Shown here: piece after piece, positions 7,458 to 17,906 of the stretch
Numbering within the stretch: position 1 is the first letter of the stretch
Layout of the letters: each line of letters starts with the position of its first letter
NCBI GenBank assembly: GCA_041394945.1
Contig: JAWKHH010000004.1
Span: forward strand, 124,001 to 188,000
Direction: 5' to 3'
Length of the DNA stretch: 64,000 bases
DNA from: Bryobacteraceae bacterium
GTDB taxonomy: Bacteria; Acidobacteriota; Terriglobia; Bryobacterales; Bryobacteraceae
Program-made: the position numbers and the translations under genes
The notes under the pieces: generated by a model
What the model saw: only the letters and a program-made list of their open reading frames with translations
The model's database searches: none
What the model was told of the DNA's origin: nothing

Positions 7458-8700
7458 GGGCGGAGCCGAGCACGCCGAGGTCGCCCAGGATCTCGCGGAT
7501 GGCCTTGCGGTCCGCCGGAGCAATGGCGGCGAACTCGGGCGACTGATCCTTACCGTCGAGAATCTCGGCCAGCCGGCCCTTCACGTAACCAAGCGCGGCG
7601 GCCGGAATCTCGGCGAACGCCTCGGAATCCACCATGTAACTGCATGGATACCTTAACAGCCGGGTCTTGAGGTCGAGCTGGTGGAGTGAACGGCCCCGCT
7701 TGTCCTTGCGGCCCATGGATTCGAAGGCTTCGCGGTACTCCTTGTTCCCGCTGACGGGCGCGGTGAGCGGGGCCTCGTCGGTGAAGAGCATGTATCGCAG
7801 CAGTTCCTCGGCGGCGTTGGTGACGGCGGCGGGCAGCGGACCGGCCGGCGCCATCCGAGCTTCGTAGTTCAGGCGAACGATGAGGTTCGTCATGCGCGTC
7901 TGGTGCTCGAGGGTCATGAGAGATACAATGTCGCTCGTCCCGGTGAGATAGTCGATCGAAGTTACATACGGCTCGAGCGTGTCCAGGTTGAGGCGGGCCG
8001 AGCCGAGCAGCGAGTTCTCGGCGCCCGATCGCTCGTAGATCGCGTTGCCCAGGTGCTTCGCCGAGCCATTTCGGCCCGATACGTACCATCCACCCCAGCG
8101 CTCGTCGAGCGGACTGCGATGGTCGGTGAGGAAGCCCGGCGCACGGTCCGGCGTGCCGGAGCGGTCCGGGCGGACGGAGCGCACGAAGAGGCCGGGGATG
8201 CCGGCGGTGGCGGGTCCGGCGTGGCAGGAGAGGCATTCGGTGGTTCGCGCCTCAAACTGCGGAACGGCGGATTTCACCTGGCTCAACGTATAGAAGACCA
8301 CGCCGAGTTTGGGGTCGAGCGACGCGAGTTCCATCACTTCGCTGCCGCGGACGTAGCCGGCCGAGATGGTGTCGTTGTGATAGATGGCGCGCGGGACGCG
8401 TGGGAAGATCCGCACCGCTTGAAAGCTGGTCTTCGAAAAGACGAGCGCCTGCGACGAGACGGGCACGGCAAGGGCGCGAAGCACGGCGGGCAGATAGCCG
8501 AATTGCGGATCGTGCTCGAGTTTGGTCTCGCCGGATTCGAGGCGCTGCTGGAGTTGGGCGACGGCGTCGTTGGGGCGGGCGTTCCAGTAATCGATGGCCG
8601 GGTGTTCGGAGGGGAGGATGCGCAGTTCGTCGATCAGGGATGGGCGCCGCGACTGGGCGAACGCGGTGGCGGCGACGGCGAAGAGGAGCAAGGGGCGCAT
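7441..8700 (-). CDS. Secreted c-type cytochrome-like protein of unknown function
   Basis: This 419-residue protein starts at ATG 8700, directly followed by a clean signal peptide MRPLLLFAVAATAFAQ. One haem-binding CxxCH motif occurs in TTECLSCHAG around residue 160, in a context (ECLSCHAG...GIPG) typical of periplasmic cytochromes. There is no recognised catalytic domain; the rest is mixed alpha/beta with conserved-looking RSVRPDRSG and DHRSPLDERWGGWYVSG stretches. It lies 75 nt downstream of a response regulator on the same strand, so it may be a target or co-transcribed member of that two-component locus. Confidence 0.78.
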   Translation of the reverse strand: MRPLLLFAVAATAFAQSRRPSLIDELRILPSEHPAIDYWNARPNDAVAQLQQRLESGETKLEHDPQFGYLPAVLRALAVPVSSQALVFSKTSFQAVRIFPRVPRAIYHNDTISAGYVRGSEVMELASLDPKLGVVFYTLSQVKSAVPQFEARTTECLSCHAGPATAGIPGLFVRSVRPDRSGTPDRAPGFLTDHRSPLDERWGGWYVSGRNGSAKHLGNAIYERSGAENSLLGSARLNLDTLEPYVTSIDYLTGTSDIVSLMTLEHQTRMTNLIVRLNYEARMAPAGPLPAAVTNAAEELLRYMLFTDEAPLTAPVSGNKEYREAFESMGRKDKRGRSLHQLDLKTRLLRYPCSYMVDSEAFAEIPAAALGYVKGRLAEILDGKDQSPEFAAIAPADRKAIREILGDLGVLGSALKSSR

Positions 8701-8775
8701 ATTGTGATATCTGGATCTAGATGTCCAGTTTAAGCGAGCCGAACACGTCGCGCAACTCAGCCCGGTCACGAGCCG

Positions 8776-9417
8776 TCAATCGATGATGCCGTTTCGAACG
8801 GCGAAGCGGACGAGCTCACCGGTGGAGTGGAGGTTGAGCTTCTCCATGATGCGGCCTCGGTGCGCCTCCACGGTGTAGACGCTGAGGTTCAGGGCCTGGG
8901 CGATTTCCTTGTTGGTCTTGCCCTCGGCGACCCACTGCAGCACCTCGCGCTCGCGGCTGGTGAGCAGGTCGAGGGGGTCGGTGACGTGCTTGCGGTAGTC
9001 GTTCAGCACGGCGTCGGCGACGCCGGGGCTGAGGAAGCCCTCGCCGCGGGAGACGGCGCGGACGGCGGCCAGGAGATCGTCTTCGCTCGAATCCTTGAGC
9101 AGATAGCCCTTGGCGCCGGCGCGCAGGATTTCCCGGACGTAGACGGAATCCTTGTGCATGGAAAGCGCGAGCACGCGCGTGCGCGGCGCGGACTCGCAGA
9201 TGCGCCGGGTGGCCTCGATGCCGTTCAGTTCGGGCATGGTGACGTCCATGACGACGAGGTCCGGCAGAAGTTGCGTGGCAAGCTCGACGGCTTCGCGGCC
9301 ATTGGAGGCTTCACCCACTACTTCGAGGTCCTCCTGCGAGTTGAGGATCATGCGGAAGCCGTTGCGGACCACGGCGTGGTCATCGGCCAGCAATATGCGT
9401 TTTCTCGGGCTCTGCAT
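8776..9417 (-). CDS. NarL/LuxR-family response regulator
   Basis: This 213-residue protein starts at ATG 9417 (MQSPRKRILLADDH); the frame extends upstream but only through the kinase gene. The receiver domain has acidic pocket D12/D13, phosphoacceptor D58 in LVVMDVTMPELNG, and the conserved Lys in GYLLKDSS. The C-terminal GerE/LuxR helix-turn-helix reads LTSREREVLQWVAEGKTN and runs to the end. It overlaps the 3' end of the kinase gene by 38 nt, so the two form a cognate pair. Confidence 0.93.
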   Translation of the reverse strand: MQSPRKRILLADDHAVVRNGFRMILNSQEDLEVVGEASNGREAVELATQLLPDLVVMDVTMPELNGIEATRRICESAPRTRVLALSMHKDSVYVREILRAGAKGYLLKDSSEDDLLAAVRAVSRGEGFLSPGVADAVLNDYRKHVTDPLDLLTSREREVLQWVAEGKTNKEIAQALNLSVYTVEAHRGRIMEKLNLHSTGELVRFAVRNGIID

Positions 9418-10729
9418 CTTTCTCTTCGATCCGCCTCGGCGTGGGCAGGTCCACTTCGATCCGGACGCCGCCGCCGTTGGGGACGCCGAAGGCGAGCACC
9501 GCACCGATCTCCTTGGCGCGGGCGCGCATGCCCACCAGGCCGAGAGAGGGCCGGTTTTCGTCGCTGTCGCCGCGCGCGAGGCCGCGGCCGTTGTCCTCAA
9601 TGGTCATCTGGACGCCTGGCGCAACGCGGGCGAGCGTCACCCGGACGGCGGTAGCGCCGGAGTGGCGGGCAGCGTTGGTGAGCGCTTCCTGCGCGATGCG
9701 GAACAGGTGTGTTTCGACTTCGTCGTCGAGGCGGCCGCGGAAATCGGAGATGTAGGAGGTGGCGATGCCGGTGCGCTGTTCGAAGCCGTCGGTGAGCCAG
9801 CGGAGTCCGGCGTCGAGGCCGAAGTCGTCGAGGATCACTGGGTGGAGGAGCTGGGAGAGTTCGCGCACGTTGGCGATGGCGGAGTCGACGAGATGAATGC
9901 AATCCGCGCGGCGTTCGTTCCAACTGGCCGAGCCGCCGGCGCTGAGATTGGCCTTGACGGCCGCGAGGGACTGGCCGAGTTCGTCGTGCAGTTCGTGGCT
10001 GAAGCGCCGCGCGAGCGATTCCTGGCTTTGGAGCATGTGCCACGAGACGCGGCTCAATTCGTTCGCCTGCCGTTCGATCTTGCGGATGCTGGTGCGGGCG
10101 AAGTGGATGGTGATGATAGCGCAGATGGCGGCGAGGACGAGACACGTGCCGAGCAGGAGGCGGGATTGCGAGGCGAGCTGGCGCGATTCGGCTTCGATGC
10201 GGCGCTCGCTGTACTTCATGCGCTCCTCGGAGGCGACAAGGAGGTCCTGCTCGACATCGACGAGACGGTCGTGGAGATCGAACAGGCGCGCCGTGCGCGC
10301 CGGCGTGCGGGGGCCGCGGCTTTCGATGGCGAGGCGAACTTGGTCGGAGAAAGCTCGGCCGGCCTTTTCAAGTTCGCGCCAACGCGGCGCTTCGGGGCTT
10401 GTCGCGGCCGCCGCGGCGGCGTGGCTGAGCGCGCGGTCGGCGGCGGCGAGCTCGCTGACGAGTTTGGCGTGGTCCCCGATCTCGAGTCCGGGCGCGAGCT
10501 GGTGGAGGATGGCGGCCATGGCGTGCTGCCCGGCCTGCACTTCGTTGAGCAGGCGGGCCATGGCGATTTGCTCGCGGCCCACTTCGGCGGCGTCGGCCTC
10601 AATGGCGCGCGTCCCTCGCACGGCGACCAGGCCGGCGAGGCCGAGAAGCGCAAGGACAAGCGCAAACCCGGCGACGAGTCCGCGAAACACGGCCCGCTCC
10701 GAGATGCGGGCCGCGTCGAACCAATTCAT
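9380..10729 (-). CDS. Membrane sensor histidine kinase (HisKA_3 type)
   Basis: This 449-residue protein has two membrane segments, about 18-38 and 191-211, flanking an extracytoplasmic helical sensor region with no recognised fold. The dimerisation box RRFSHELHDELGQS has the phosphoacceptor at H248. The HATPase domain has its N box at RIAQEALTNAARHS (N352), then EDNGRGL (378-384) and a SLGLVGMRAR lid. These are typical of NarX/DegS-type kinases. It precedes and overlaps its response regulator. Its start lies only 24 nt after the stop of the NuoM-like gene on the same strand, so it may be read from the dab promoter. Confidence 0.92.
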   Translation of the reverse strand: MNWFDAARISERAVFRGLVAGFALVLALLGLAGLVAVRGTRAIEADAAEVGREQIAMARLLNEVQAGQHAMAAILHQLAPGLEIGDHAKLVSELAAADRALSHAAAAAATSPEAPRWRELEKAGRAFSDQVRLAIESRGPRTPARTARLFDLHDRLVDVEQDLLVASEERMKYSERRIEAESRQLASQSRLLLGTCLVLAAICAIITIHFARTSIRKIERQANELSRVSWHMLQSQESLARRFSHELHDELGQSLAAVKANLSAGGSASWNERRADCIHLVDSAIANVRELSQLLHPVILDDFGLDAGLRWLTDGFEQRTGIATSYISDFRGRLDDEVETHLFRIAQEALTNAARHSGATAVRVTLARVAPGVQMTIEDNGRGLARGDSDENRPSLGLVGMRARAKEIGAVLAFGVPNGGGVRIEVDLPTPRRIEEKDAEPEKTHIAGR

Positions 10730-10753
10730 ACAAACTTAGTCTAGCCGCTGAGT

Positions 10754-11902
10754 TTAGCGAGCGCCCAGCAGTTGAGCGATCTGCTCGGCGGCGGGAGTCC
10801 GGAGCGATACCACCGCGGCTGGCCATACGCCGGTCACCACGAGCAGCACCACGGAAAGCGCGAGCGCCACGCGTTCCCGCGGCAGGGCGTCCGGAATGCG
10901 CGGAACATGGATCCCGCGGCGGCCGAGGAACAGCGTGGCGAACAGACGCAAGGCAGTGATCGCGTTGAGCGCGGTGGCGAGCGGAAGGCCGATGCCAAGC
11001 AGGGGGTGGGACTCGAGCGAACCGTGAAAAAGCAGGTCTTCCGCGGCGAACCCGAGCGTGGCCGGAAGGCCCACCAGAGCCAGTGCGGGCACGGCGAAGA
11101 ACACGGCCAGACGCGGGGCGTGGAAGCCGAGCCCAAGAAGGTCGCGCGGGGCGGCGGCTTCGGCTGTCCGCAGCTCCAACGCGCGATACACCGTGAACAT
11201 GGCGCAGGTCGTGAAGGCGACCACCCACCAGTGGATCAAGGCGCCGGTAATGCCTTCGACGTTCCGGTTCTCGAGGCCGGCGAGGATAAAGGCCGCCTGG
11301 CTGACCGAGAGCAGCGCCAGCACGCGCCGCGGGGACTTAGCGGCCAGGCCGAGGAAGGCGCCGTAGACGGAAGTGAGGATCGCCAAGGCGCCGATGAGCG
11401 AGAGCGCTTCCGAGGCGACTTCAGGGTACATCGGAGTGGCGAAACGGACGAGCAGATAGGCGCCAAGGTGACCGTTGAGCACCAGGGCGAGGGCGGCGAG
11501 CGGACCCTTCTCCGCGGCGCTCGGGACCCAGAAATGGAACGGGAAGACGCCTTTCCGCAACAACGTCGCGACGGCGAGGAGAGCGAAAGCGGCGGTTGGT
11601 TTCGATGCCGCGAGGATTCCGGCCGCCAGCGCGGCCGTGCTGACGGCGTGAAGCACGCGGACGCGCGCGCCGTACGTCTCCGAATCGATCCACATGGGGA
11701 TGAGCGTCAGAACCCAGCCGGCCAGGAAGATCCACGGCGACGCGGCCAGGTAGGCGACCGCCGTTCCCGAAATCACGAGGAGTAGGGCAAGTTGCAGCGA
11801 ACGGTTGCGGAGGTCCTGGCGCGGCGTCGCGCCGATGGTGACGGCGGCAAGCAGCAGATAGGCGGCGAGCGAAGCGCCGGTGAGCGCGGTTACTTCGAAC
11901 AT
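10754..11902 (-). CDS. NuoL/NuoM-like proton-conducting membrane subunit of the Dab locus
   Basis: This 382-residue protein is almost wholly hydrophobic, with about ten to twelve predicted helices. It has antiporter-like (Proton_antipo_M) signatures: RKGVFPFHFWVPSAAEKGPLAA, with the Lys and His-Phe-Trp-Pro turn of NuoL/M/N proteins, and LLSVSQAAFILAGLE. Its ATG follows the dabB stop with no gap, so it belongs to the same operon. Classical DAB systems have only one such subunit (DabB) beside DabA, so this makes a three-component variant. It could form part of the energy-coupling channel. Loss of the outer helices compared with NuoM leaves its proton path uncertain. Confidence 0.85.
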   Translation of the reverse strand: MFEVTALTGASLAAYLLLAAVTIGATPRQDLRNRSLQLALLLVISGTAVAYLAASPWIFLAGWVLTLIPMWIDSETYGARVRVLHAVSTAALAAGILAASKPTAAFALLAVATLLRKGVFPFHFWVPSAAEKGPLAALALVLNGHLGAYLLVRFATPMYPEVASEALSLIGALAILTSVYGAFLGLAAKSPRRVLALLSVSQAAFILAGLENRNVEGITGALIHWWVVAFTTCAMFTVYRALELRTAEAAAPRDLLGLGFHAPRLAVFFAVPALALVGLPATLGFAAEDLLFHGSLESHPLLGIGLPLATALNAITALRLFATLFLGRRGIHVPRIPDALPRERVALALSVVLLVVTGVWPAAVVSLRTPAAEQIAQLLGAR

Positions 11903-13255
11903 TTAGCTTTCCACTCCTTGCGCCAACCGCGCGGCCGGCTGGGACTGACCTGGAGTGGCCGGCGCCGCGCCTTCCTCAATGGCCTCGAGGGCCCGCGCAA
12001 GGCGAAGCACGGGGCCGACGACAAGCCGGTCGAGCAGGCCGTCGTAGTACATGCGCTCCACCGCGGCGCGGTAGATCCAGACGCGCACGGGGCCGGGCAG
12101 AATGGCGACGTAGTGTTCGCCTGTCTTGCCGAGGTGGCCGCCCGCCGCGGCGTGAACGCGATGGTAGTCGTGGAGCATCGACGGGGCCCGAAGGAACTGA
12201 AGAGTGCGGACGACGGCGTGGCCCATGATGTGGAATAGCGCGAGCTGCGGGAATCCGGCGGCGATCTCGACGAAGATGATCCCGAGCTGGGCCATGCCGG
12301 CGTAGGCGAGCGAAGTCTTGGCGTCGGTGCTCGAACGATGGACGATAGAGGCGAGCACGGCGGTCACTCCTCCGACGACGCCCACGGCGGCTGCCGCGAT
12401 GGGTGCTTGGCGGAAGATAGGTTCGGAGCGAAGCAGGAGATACGCGCCGAGGTGTACGGAAATCGCTCCGTAGAAGATCGCGCTCGATGGCGTGGGGCCT
12501 TCCATGGCGCGCGGCAGCCAGCCGGAGAAAGGCGCTTGCGCGGACTTGCCGGCGGCGGCCATCAGCAGCATCAGGCCGATGGCGGTAGCGGCGGTGGCGC
12601 CGATGTTCGCAGTGTCGTTGGGCCAGGCCCCGTGGAACAGATCCTTCGCGCCGGTGGTGTGGGCGGAATGGTGAAGAAGGAAGATGCCGATAAGCAGGCC
12701 CAGGTCGGCGATTCGGTAGAAGGCGAACACGCGGACCGCGTTTCGGACGGGCTCGCGCCGTTCGTCGAAGAAGGCCACGAGCAGCACCGAGGAGATGCCG
12801 ACGAGCTCCCAGCCCCCGAGCAGAAGGTCGTAGGTGCCGGCGGCCAGCACCAGCATCGATCCGAAGCAGAACAGATGGAGCAGGGCGAAGAAGCGGAAGT
12901 AGCCGCGGTCGCGGTGGAGATAGCGGACCGAGAACGCGCCCACCAGCCCCACGAGCATCACCGTAACCGTCAGCAGCGGCCAGGAGAGGTGGTCGGCGAG
13001 GAGGGACAGGTTGAATCGGTATTCGCCGGATTGGAACCAGTCCGCGCCTTCGGCGTAGACCGAAGGCTGGCCGGTGGACCATAGGAACCATCCGAGCCAG
13101 AGCGCGACGCCGGTGAGGGCCAGGTAGAGGACTGCGGTGGAGCGGGCGATGAATCGCTCGCCGGGCGTCAGGCCGAGCAGCCAGAGGAGCGCCAACACGG
13201 CGAAGAGCACGCCGGGCGCGACGACCAGCGCCACGAGGGCCGATGCAGGGGTCAT
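11903..13255 (-). CDS. dabB: DabB-like inorganic carbon transporter membrane subunit (NuoL-related)
   Basis: This 450-residue multi-spanning protein starts at ATG 13255, overlapping the dabA stop by 4 nt. It has the antiporter core: GWELVGISSVLLVAFF, LMAAAGKSAQAPFSGWLPRAMEGPTPSSA (Lys and Pro of the conserved broken helix, split across two motifs), and LAYAGMAQLGIIF. DabB subunits couple the cation gradient to hydration and trapping of CO2 by DabA. The coding frame extends further upstream inside dabA, but the ATG and coupling decide the start. The C-terminal 60 residues are soluble and lack family signals. Confidence 0.92.
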   Translation of the reverse strand: MTPASALVALVVAPGVLFAVLALLWLLGLTPGERFIARSTAVLYLALTGVALWLGWFLWSTGQPSVYAEGADWFQSGEYRFNLSLLADHLSWPLLTVTVMLVGLVGAFSVRYLHRDRGYFRFFALLHLFCFGSMLVLAAGTYDLLLGGWELVGISSVLLVAFFDERREPVRNAVRVFAFYRIADLGLLIGIFLLHHSAHTTGAKDLFHGAWPNDTANIGATAATAIGLMLLMAAAGKSAQAPFSGWLPRAMEGPTPSSAIFYGAISVHLGAYLLLRSEPIFRQAPIAAAAVGVVGGVTAVLASIVHRSSTDAKTSLAYAGMAQLGIIFVEIAAGFPQLALFHIMGHAVVRTLQFLRAPSMLHDYHRVHAAAGGHLGKTGEHYVAILPGPVRVWIYRAAVERMYYDGLLDRLVVGPVLRLARALEAIEEGAAPATPGQSQPAARLAQGVES

Positions 13256-16101
13256 GCCGCGCTCCTTGCCGCGATGCGGGCGATGGGGAGATGCTCGCGT
13301 TTGCCGTGATACCAGTCGAGCGAAGTCGGGGCCTGCGGCAGCGTTTCGTCGGAGCCTTCCACCGGTTCCCAAACCTCCCCGCCGCGATAAGCGAGAATCT
13401 TCCGGCCATCGGCCGGGTCCGCGACGGCGAGCCGGATCCACCCGTTGAAGAGAAACTCCGACAGCAGAGGACTGCGGCGGACGATTTCGAGCACCCGTTC
13501 CGGCGTTGTTTCAAGCACGAACAGAATCCGCACGGGCTCGTGGATTTCCACCATCTGCCAGGGCAGGCCGGTGCGGAGGTCGCTCTCGTAGCCGTTCATC
13601 ACGCCCATCAGGCCGGTGACGTTGTGCGGAAGCTTGGTGCCGCAGCCGTAGCGCTCGTTGTCGACGAACGAAAAGTAGTATTCGAGGCTGATGCCGCCGC
13701 AGACCGGGATCACGGCCCCGAGGAGAGCGGCGAGGTTGGATCCCGTCGGGTCCTGGTTGGGATCGTAGGAGACCAGGAAAGCACGGCGGTCCAGGAACAG
13801 ACCGCGGGAGTTGGCGCGGCGGCCGACGAGGCAGACCGCGTTCGTGCAGTGGCCGTACTCGGGACGGGGCTCGGCGAGGTGTTCGGCCCGCTCCTGGACG
13901 TGGTGCAGACCGTCGATGGAGTTGCGGGAACTCGAAGCGGCCTCGAAGCGGCGCGCGCGTTCGAGCGCGCTGGCGGCGCGGGCGGCGTCGAGCGACGCGC
14001 GGACGCGGGTGAGGTCGCCCCGGTGGGATTCGGGGACCTGGTCGAGATCGTAGAGGTCGACGTTGTCGTTGCAGGTGTCGTGGTAGCCGCCGACGAACCA
14101 GGTGTCGTCCGGAATGTGAATGTCGCGCTCGCGGAGGCCCTTGCGGACTTCCGGGTAGTTGGCCATCACGGCGAAGATGCGGGCGTTGGGGCCGCCGCGC
14201 CGCCCGCCGCAGGCGCCGCAATCGTGGGCCGACTCATGCGGGTTGTTGAGCGAGGTGGAGCCATGGCCGAGCACGACGACGATCCGCGCCATTCCCCGGC
14301 GCAGCCCCGCCGGCCCTAGCACACTCGCCACGCGGTCCACCTTCTCCGGCACCGTGAAGCCCTGGACCAGGCCTTCGGCGGCGTCGTGGCTGGCCTCGCC
14401 GGCGCGCATGAAGGTCAACTCCGTGCGGGGCTCGGGGAGCACGCTTTCGTTCAGCCAGTTCATCAGGCGGGCGTAGCGGCGCGGCGTCAGCACGCGGGCG
14501 GCGAGCGGGAGAAAGCTCAGCAGGCCGAGCGCCGTGGTGCCGATCCATCCGCGCATGAGCGTTCGCGAGCTGATGAACGAATGACGGGCGGCGAGGGCCC
14601 AGCCCCGGCGCAGCACGCGCCGCCGGCCGTGCGAATCTTCGTGCCCGGCGGCGGGACGTTCCTCAATGGCGTGTTGCGGCTTGACGACCACCGGGCAAAG
14701 CGCCGCGCCGTGGGCGTCGTCCATGCCCGTGTAGTTCATGGCGACGCCGAAGAATCCGGCAGCGCCGAAGGTTTCCATTTCGGGGTCGATCTCTTCGAGA
14801 TGGCGGCGGATCGATTCCTCGCGTTCGTCAATGCAGAAGAAGACCTGCGCGGCCAGACGCGGCGTGCTCGGCGAAGGCGGCGTGGCGGAATGCTGCTGGA
14901 GCGGCAGCAGGATCTGCCGTTCGTGGCGTCGTTCGTAGGCGGCGTGCCAGGTCCGGCGGCGCGCGATGTGATCGAAAGCCTCCACCGCGCGGCGGAAGGT
15001 TTCGAGCCGGGCGGGCTTCCACTGGGAAAGCTCGCGGACCGTGAGGCCCGTCAGTTGGGATACGTCGAACAGATGGGCGGCGGCGGCCAGTCGGCGGGAT
15101 TCCGCGTCCGGTACGGGAGGCTGGAACTGCTTCCAGGCGCGTCCGTCGGCAAGGGCGTTGACGGTGGCGGCGGCGGTGAGCAGCATCCGGACGGCGACGA
15201 AATCCACGAGTCTGGCGGGAACCTGCTCATGGGGCGAGAGGCTGGGGTCGTGCTCGATCTGTGCGATCAGGCCGGGCCAGCCGGGCATGGCGAGGAGTTC
15301 CGCCCGCAGCACGTGCTCCCACTCCGCCTCGTCCACGCCGAGGAACTCCAGGATCGCAAGGACGGCGGCATTGGACTCGAAACCGGCCCAGCGGTCGAGC
15401 CAGGGATGCAAGTGGCGGAGCGCCGTTTCCGGCACTCCGCCGCGCTGATGCAGCACTCGGGTTGCCGCGCGCCAAAAACCTGCTTCGCGGTTCGGCATGG
15501 GCCAGTAGGCGAGGCCCTGATCGAGAAACGAACCGGCGAGGCGGATGAGCAAAGGGTGAACCGCGTCGTCGATGTCGATGCCGGTGGCGGCGAAAACGCC
15601 ATCTCGAGGCCGTGCCGGGCCGGTCGGCTCCACGACCGGCGCGGGCGTATTCTCGCGCCAGAAGTCGAACAGCTTGCGGGGCGATTCGCCTTGCAGGGCC
15701 GCGCGCGCCCTGTCCTGGAGATCCCCGCGAAAGCGTTCCGCGAGGCCGCCCTCGGAGATTTCCCAGGCCACCGTTTCGGGGTGGAAATCGCGGACGCCGG
15801 GGATCAGCATCGGCCGGCGCAGCGCCTGCTCCTCTTCGCTGCCATCCATGACGGCGGCGATGTCTTCGGCGCGAATCCGGCCGGAACGGAATGCCTCGCG
15901 GTAGGCCTCTTCCCGCATGTATGGTTCGGCGTGGAACAGCTTGCCTGCCTCCACCACCGCTTCGTCGAACGGCATGTGCTGGAAGGCGTGCAGGGTGTTG
16001 TGGTGGACGAACACGCCGATGGGACCCTGGGCGGGCAGCAGATGGGCGAGGTGGTCGAGAGTGTGTTCCAGCCGCTCAGCGGCGGAATTCGGATGCTCCA
16101 T
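13252..16101 (-). CDS. dabA: DabA, probable inorganic carbon transporter subunit (DUF2309/UPF0753)
   Basis: This 949-residue protein starts at ATG 16101, preceded by a strong GGAAGG site. DabA is a beta-carbonic-anhydrase-like zinc protein that hydrates CO2 to bicarbonate when energised by its DabB partner. The zinc and active-site residues are visible: Cys423 and Asp425 in FFCIDERE, His613 in VLGHGS, and Cys628 in HDCGAC, with a His-to-Cys spacing of 15 as in characterised DabA. The N-terminus [17 protein letters not shown] is also characteristic. It overlaps dabB by 4 nt and is divergent from a SulP transporter gene. Confidence 0.95.
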   Translation of the reverse strand: MEHPNSAAERLEHTLDHLAHLLPAQGPIGVFVHHNTLHAFQHMPFDEAVVEAGKLFHAEPYMREEAYREAFRSGRIRAEDIAAVMDGSEEEQALRRPMLIPGVRDFHPETVAWEISEGGLAERFRGDLQDRARAALQGESPRKLFDFWRENTPAPVVEPTGPARPRDGVFAATGIDIDDAVHPLLIRLAGSFLDQGLAYWPMPNREAGFWRAATRVLHQRGGVPETALRHLHPWLDRWAGFESNAAVLAILEFLGVDEAEWEHVLRAELLAMPGWPGLIAQIEHDPSLSPHEQVPARLVDFVAVRMLLTAAATVNALADGRAWKQFQPPVPDAESRRLAAAAHLFDVSQLTGLTVRELSQWKPARLETFRRAVEAFDHIARRRTWHAAYERRHERQILLPLQQHSATPPSPSTPRLAAQVFFCIDEREESIRRHLEEIDPEMETFGAAGFFGVAMNYTGMDDAHGAALCPVVVKPQHAIEERPAAGHEDSHGRRRVLRRGWALAARHSFISSRTLMRGWIGTTALGLLSFLPLAARVLTPRRYARLMNWLNESVLPEPRTELTFMRAGEASHDAAEGLVQGFTVPEKVDRVASVLGPAGLRRGMARIVVVLGHGSTSLNNPHESAHDCGACGGRRGGPNARIFAVMANYPEVRKGLRERDIHIPDDTWFVGGYHDTCNDNVDLYDLDQVPESHRGDLTRVRASLDAARAASALERARRFEAASSSRNSIDGLHHVQERAEHLAEPRPEYGHCTNAVCLVGRRANSRGLFLDRRAFLVSYDPNQDPTGSNLAALLGAVIPVCGGISLEYYFSFVDNERYGCGTKLPHNVTGLMGVMNGYESDLRTGLPWQMVEIHEPVRILFVLETTPERVLEIVRRSPLLSEFLFNGWIRLAVADPADGRKILAYRGGEVWEPVEGSDETLPQAPTSLDWYHGKREHLPIARIAARSAA

Positions 16102-16259
16102 TTCTTCCTTCCCATTGTCGGATGTCCGGAGACTGCGCGGCCATCCCGGCGGGAAGGGGTTCGCCAACCCGGAACTCCGGGGTGCCCCGAATCCGGGGGA
16201 CAAAATCCCGTGCACGGGCTATGCCGGTTTGGGCCGGCGGACGCGCATTCTGTGAAGGT
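16102..16259. promoter_or_regulatory. Divergent promoter region between dabA and the SulP gene
   Basis: These 158 bp must hold the promoters of both arms of the carbon cluster. I see several small inverted repeats: GGGTT-CGCC-AACCC at 16157-16170 and CGGGG-TG-CCCCG at 16178-16189. These could be sites for a shared regulator, but no regulator gene of the LysR/CbbR kind is adjacent. No clear sigma70 hexamers were found. Confidence 0.4.
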
Positions 16260-17906
16260 ATGTCGAGCCACGCTGAAACTGTCGAAAGCCGGCCCGCGGG
16301 CCCCACTCCACGCGGAACCGCCGCCGGACTGCAAACGTATTGGAAGGACGACCTGATCTCCGGATTCCTCGTCTTCCTGATCGCTCTGCCGCTTTGCCTG
16401 GGGATTTCGCTCGCGAGTGGCTACCCTCCGATCGCCGGAATCTTCACGGCCATCATCGGCGGCATGCTCACCGGGTTCCTGAGCAACTCGGAGTTGACCA
16501 TCAAGGGCCCGGCCGCCGGGTTGATCGTCATCGCCCTTGGCGCGGTGCAGGCGCTTGGCGAAGGCGACCCGATGACGGGCTACAAGCGGGCGTTGGCCGT
16601 CGGCGTTGCCGCCGGGCTGATCCAGGTGGCCTTCGGCATATTCAAGATCGGCTCGCTCGGGGACTTCTTCCCGGTGGCGGCCGTGCACGGGATGCTGGCG
16701 GCGATCGGCGTGATCATCATTTCCAAGCAGGCGCACATCGCCCTCGGGGTGAGCCCGCACGCCAAGGAGCCGCTCGAGCTGCTGGCTGAGATTCCGACGT
16801 CGCTGGCGAACCTGAATCCGGAGATCGCGCTGATCGGCGTCATCAGTCTGGCGATTCTCTTCCTGCGCCCGTTGGTCAGGAACAAGTGGGTGCAGGCCAT
16901 TCCCGGGCCGATGGTGGTGCTGCTCGTGGCGACGCCGCTGGGGCTCTACTTCGATGTCTCCCACGAGCACCTCTACAAGTGGAGCGGCCATGAGTATGGC
17001 GTGGGCCCGCAGTACCTGGTGCACCTGCCGGGAAACATGCTAAGCGCGTTGACTTTCCCCGATTTCTCCCAGATCATGACCCCGGAGAGCGTCAAGTGGA
17101 TCGTGATGTTCTGCCTGGTGGGCAGCCTAGAATCCGTGTTGAGCGCGAAGGCCGTGGACCTGATCGACCCGTATCAGCGGCGCACCGATCTGAATCGCGA
17201 CCTGCTGGCCGTGGGTCTGGCGAACACCCTCTCGGCGTTCGTCGGCGGGCTGCCGATGATCAGCGAGATCGTGCGCTCCTCGGCCAACCGCAACAATGGC
17301 GCCAAGACGCGGTGGGCGAACTTCTTCCATGGCGCGTTTCTTCTGGTGCTGGTGGCCACGGTGCCGGCGCTACTGAACAAGATTCCCCTGGCGGCGCTGG
17401 CGGCGATGCTCGTCTTCACCGGCTACAACCTGGCGTCGCCGAAGGAGTTCCGGCACATGCTGATGGTGGGCCGCGAACAACTGATCGTGTTCTGCGCGAC
17501 GCTGGTGGCGACGCTCGCCACGGACCTTCTGATCGGCATCGCGGTGGGCATCCTGGTGAAGATCGCGATCCACCTGTGGAACGGCGCTCCGGCGTCGTCG
17601 ATGGTGAAGCCAAAGGCGATCATCGAGCTGTCTGAGAACGGCGCTCCGGTGGTGCATGTTCACGACGCGGCGGTATTCACCAACTGGCTCCCGCTGCAGA
17701 AGCAGATCGCGGCCATGGCCGTGCATCCGAAAGTGAAGGTGGATCTTTCCCAGACAAGGATCGTCGATCACACCGTCATGAAAAAGCTAGGAGAGATGGC
17801 GCAGGACTGGATGCTCGAGAACAGGGAACTGACGATCATCGGACTCGAGCGCCACCGCCAGCTCTCCGAGCATCCCCACGCAGCCCGTGTGCTGCGGCCG
17901 GCATGA
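16260..17906 (+). CDS. SulP-family anion (probable bicarbonate, BicA-like) transporter
   Basis: This 548-residue protein starts at ATG 16260 after GTGAAGG. The sulfate-permease core has [21 protein letters not shown], broken here as the characteristic N-terminal [15 protein letters not shown] (about residues 36-50), about ten to twelve membrane helices, and a short C-terminal STAS domain from about residue 450 ([16 protein letters not shown]). SulP proteins carry sulfate, bicarbonate or dicarboxylates. Placement opposite dabAB points to bicarbonate, but that is inference. Its stop overlaps the start of the barrel gene by 4 nt. Confidence 0.88.
   Translation: MSSHAETVESRPAGPTPRGTAAGLQTYWKDDLISGFLVFLIALPLCLGISLASGYPPIAGIFTAIIGGMLTGFLSNSELTIKGPAAGLIVIALGAVQALGEGDPMTGYKRALAVGVAAGLIQVAFGIFKIGSLGDFFPVAAVHGMLAAIGVIIISKQAHIALGVSPHAKEPLELLAEIPTSLANLNPEIALIGVISLAILFLRPLVRNKWVQAIPGPMVVLLVATPLGLYFDVSHEHLYKWSGHEYGVGPQYLVHLPGNMLSALTFPDFSQIMTPESVKWIVMFCLVGSLESVLSAKAVDLIDPYQRRTDLNRDLLAVGLANTLSAFVGGLPMISEIVRSSANRNNGAKTRWANFFHGAFLLVLVATVPALLNKIPLAALAAMLVFTGYNLASPKEFRHMLMVGREQLIVFCATLVATLATDLLIGIAVGILVKIAIHLWNGAPASSMVKPKAIIELSENGAPVVHVHDAAVFTNWLPLQKQIAAMAVHPKVKVDLSQTRIVDHTVMKKLGEMAQDWMLENRELTIIGLERHRQLSEHPHAARVLRPA

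Noticed and set aside
11903..13255. A respiratory complex I (Nuo) locus
   Set aside because: Only NuoL/M-like membrane subunits are present and they are coupled to dabA; no other nuo gene is in the window.
16157..16189. LysR/CbbR-type operator
   Set aside because: No T-N11-A motif stands out and no LysR-type gene is adjacent; only generic inverted repeats are seen.
14386..16356. Long open frame (656 codons) on the plus strand opposite dabA
   Set aside because: Antisense shadow of DabA, whose zinc residues are all in place.
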